Shown here: positions 26,345-26,350 of the stretch, one piece after another | Layout: each line of letters begins with the position of its first letter | Numbering within the stretch: position 1 is the stretch's first letter | Assembly: GCA_035942915.1 (NCBI GenBank) | Contig: DASZCR010000094.1 | Location: forward strand, 1 to 26,350 | DNA length: 26,350 nucleotides | Source: DASZCR01 sp035942915 | Lineage (GTDB): Bacteria; Acidobacteriota; Blastocatellia; Pyrinomonadales; Pyrinomonadaceae | Direction: 5' to 3' | Translations under genes and position numbers: made by a program | Notes under the pieces: model-generated | The model's input: the letters and a program-made list of their open reading frames with translations, nothing else | Told to the model about the DNA's origin: nothing | Databases searched by the model: none

Positions 26345-26350
26345 TTTGTT

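Overview
The window is a high-GC (about two thirds G+C by eye), gene-dense bacterial chromosome segment. Nearly all genes lie on the + strand. The long-linker Hfq, solitary receiver proteins, a VIT/VWA exported protein, an SBBP propeller and a division cluster without ddl suggest an Acidobacteriota genome, probably class Blastocatellia. That placement comes from remembered family resemblance, not from a search.

Region 1 (1-8330) is the late division and cell wall (dcw) cluster: ftsW (5' end outside the window), murG, murC, murB, ftsQ, ftsA, ftsZ. Start-stop overlaps (ftsW/murG, murC/murB) and short gaps suggest one operon, with a longer 143-bp leader before ftsZ. It supplies the lipid II and UDP-MurNAc steps plus the septal glycan polymerase, FtsQ, and the FtsA/FtsZ ring.

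Region 2 (8331-12676) holds an Hfq-type RNA chaperone, pdxA (vitamin B6), a stand-alone receiver protein, and two exported proteins of unknown function. The second of these has an internal duplication and a GspG-like C-terminal segment.

Region 3 (about 12690-14040) is lower in GC. It has an XRE-type regulator on the - strand, divergent from a second stand-alone receiver gene. Two 8-6-8 palindromes sit over the regulator's leader and ribosome binding site. A near-consensus sigma-70 promoter follows, in front of an SBBP propeller gene.

Region 4 (14048-26273) holds the propeller protein, a receiver protein with a long acidic/proline-rich tail and a conserved C-terminal helix, valS, nadC, an exported coiled-coil protein, an XdhC-type protein split into two genes around an Mpo1-like (DUF962) gene, and a large VIT/VWA exported protein.

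The most unusual feature is a set of intergenic elements built from diverged heptanucleotide repeats folded into long inverted repeats. Two sites use a GTGATAG word (10368-10444, 22453-22552) and two use a CTTTTTC/TTGCCTT word (8336-8440, 17491-17599). A perfect 22-bp palindrome closes the window. One element has entered the 3' end of the first xdhC-like gene and supplies its stop codon. Two others contain the -35-like words of plausible promoters for hfq and valS. I saw no tRNA, rRNA, CRISPR array, transposase or attachment site.
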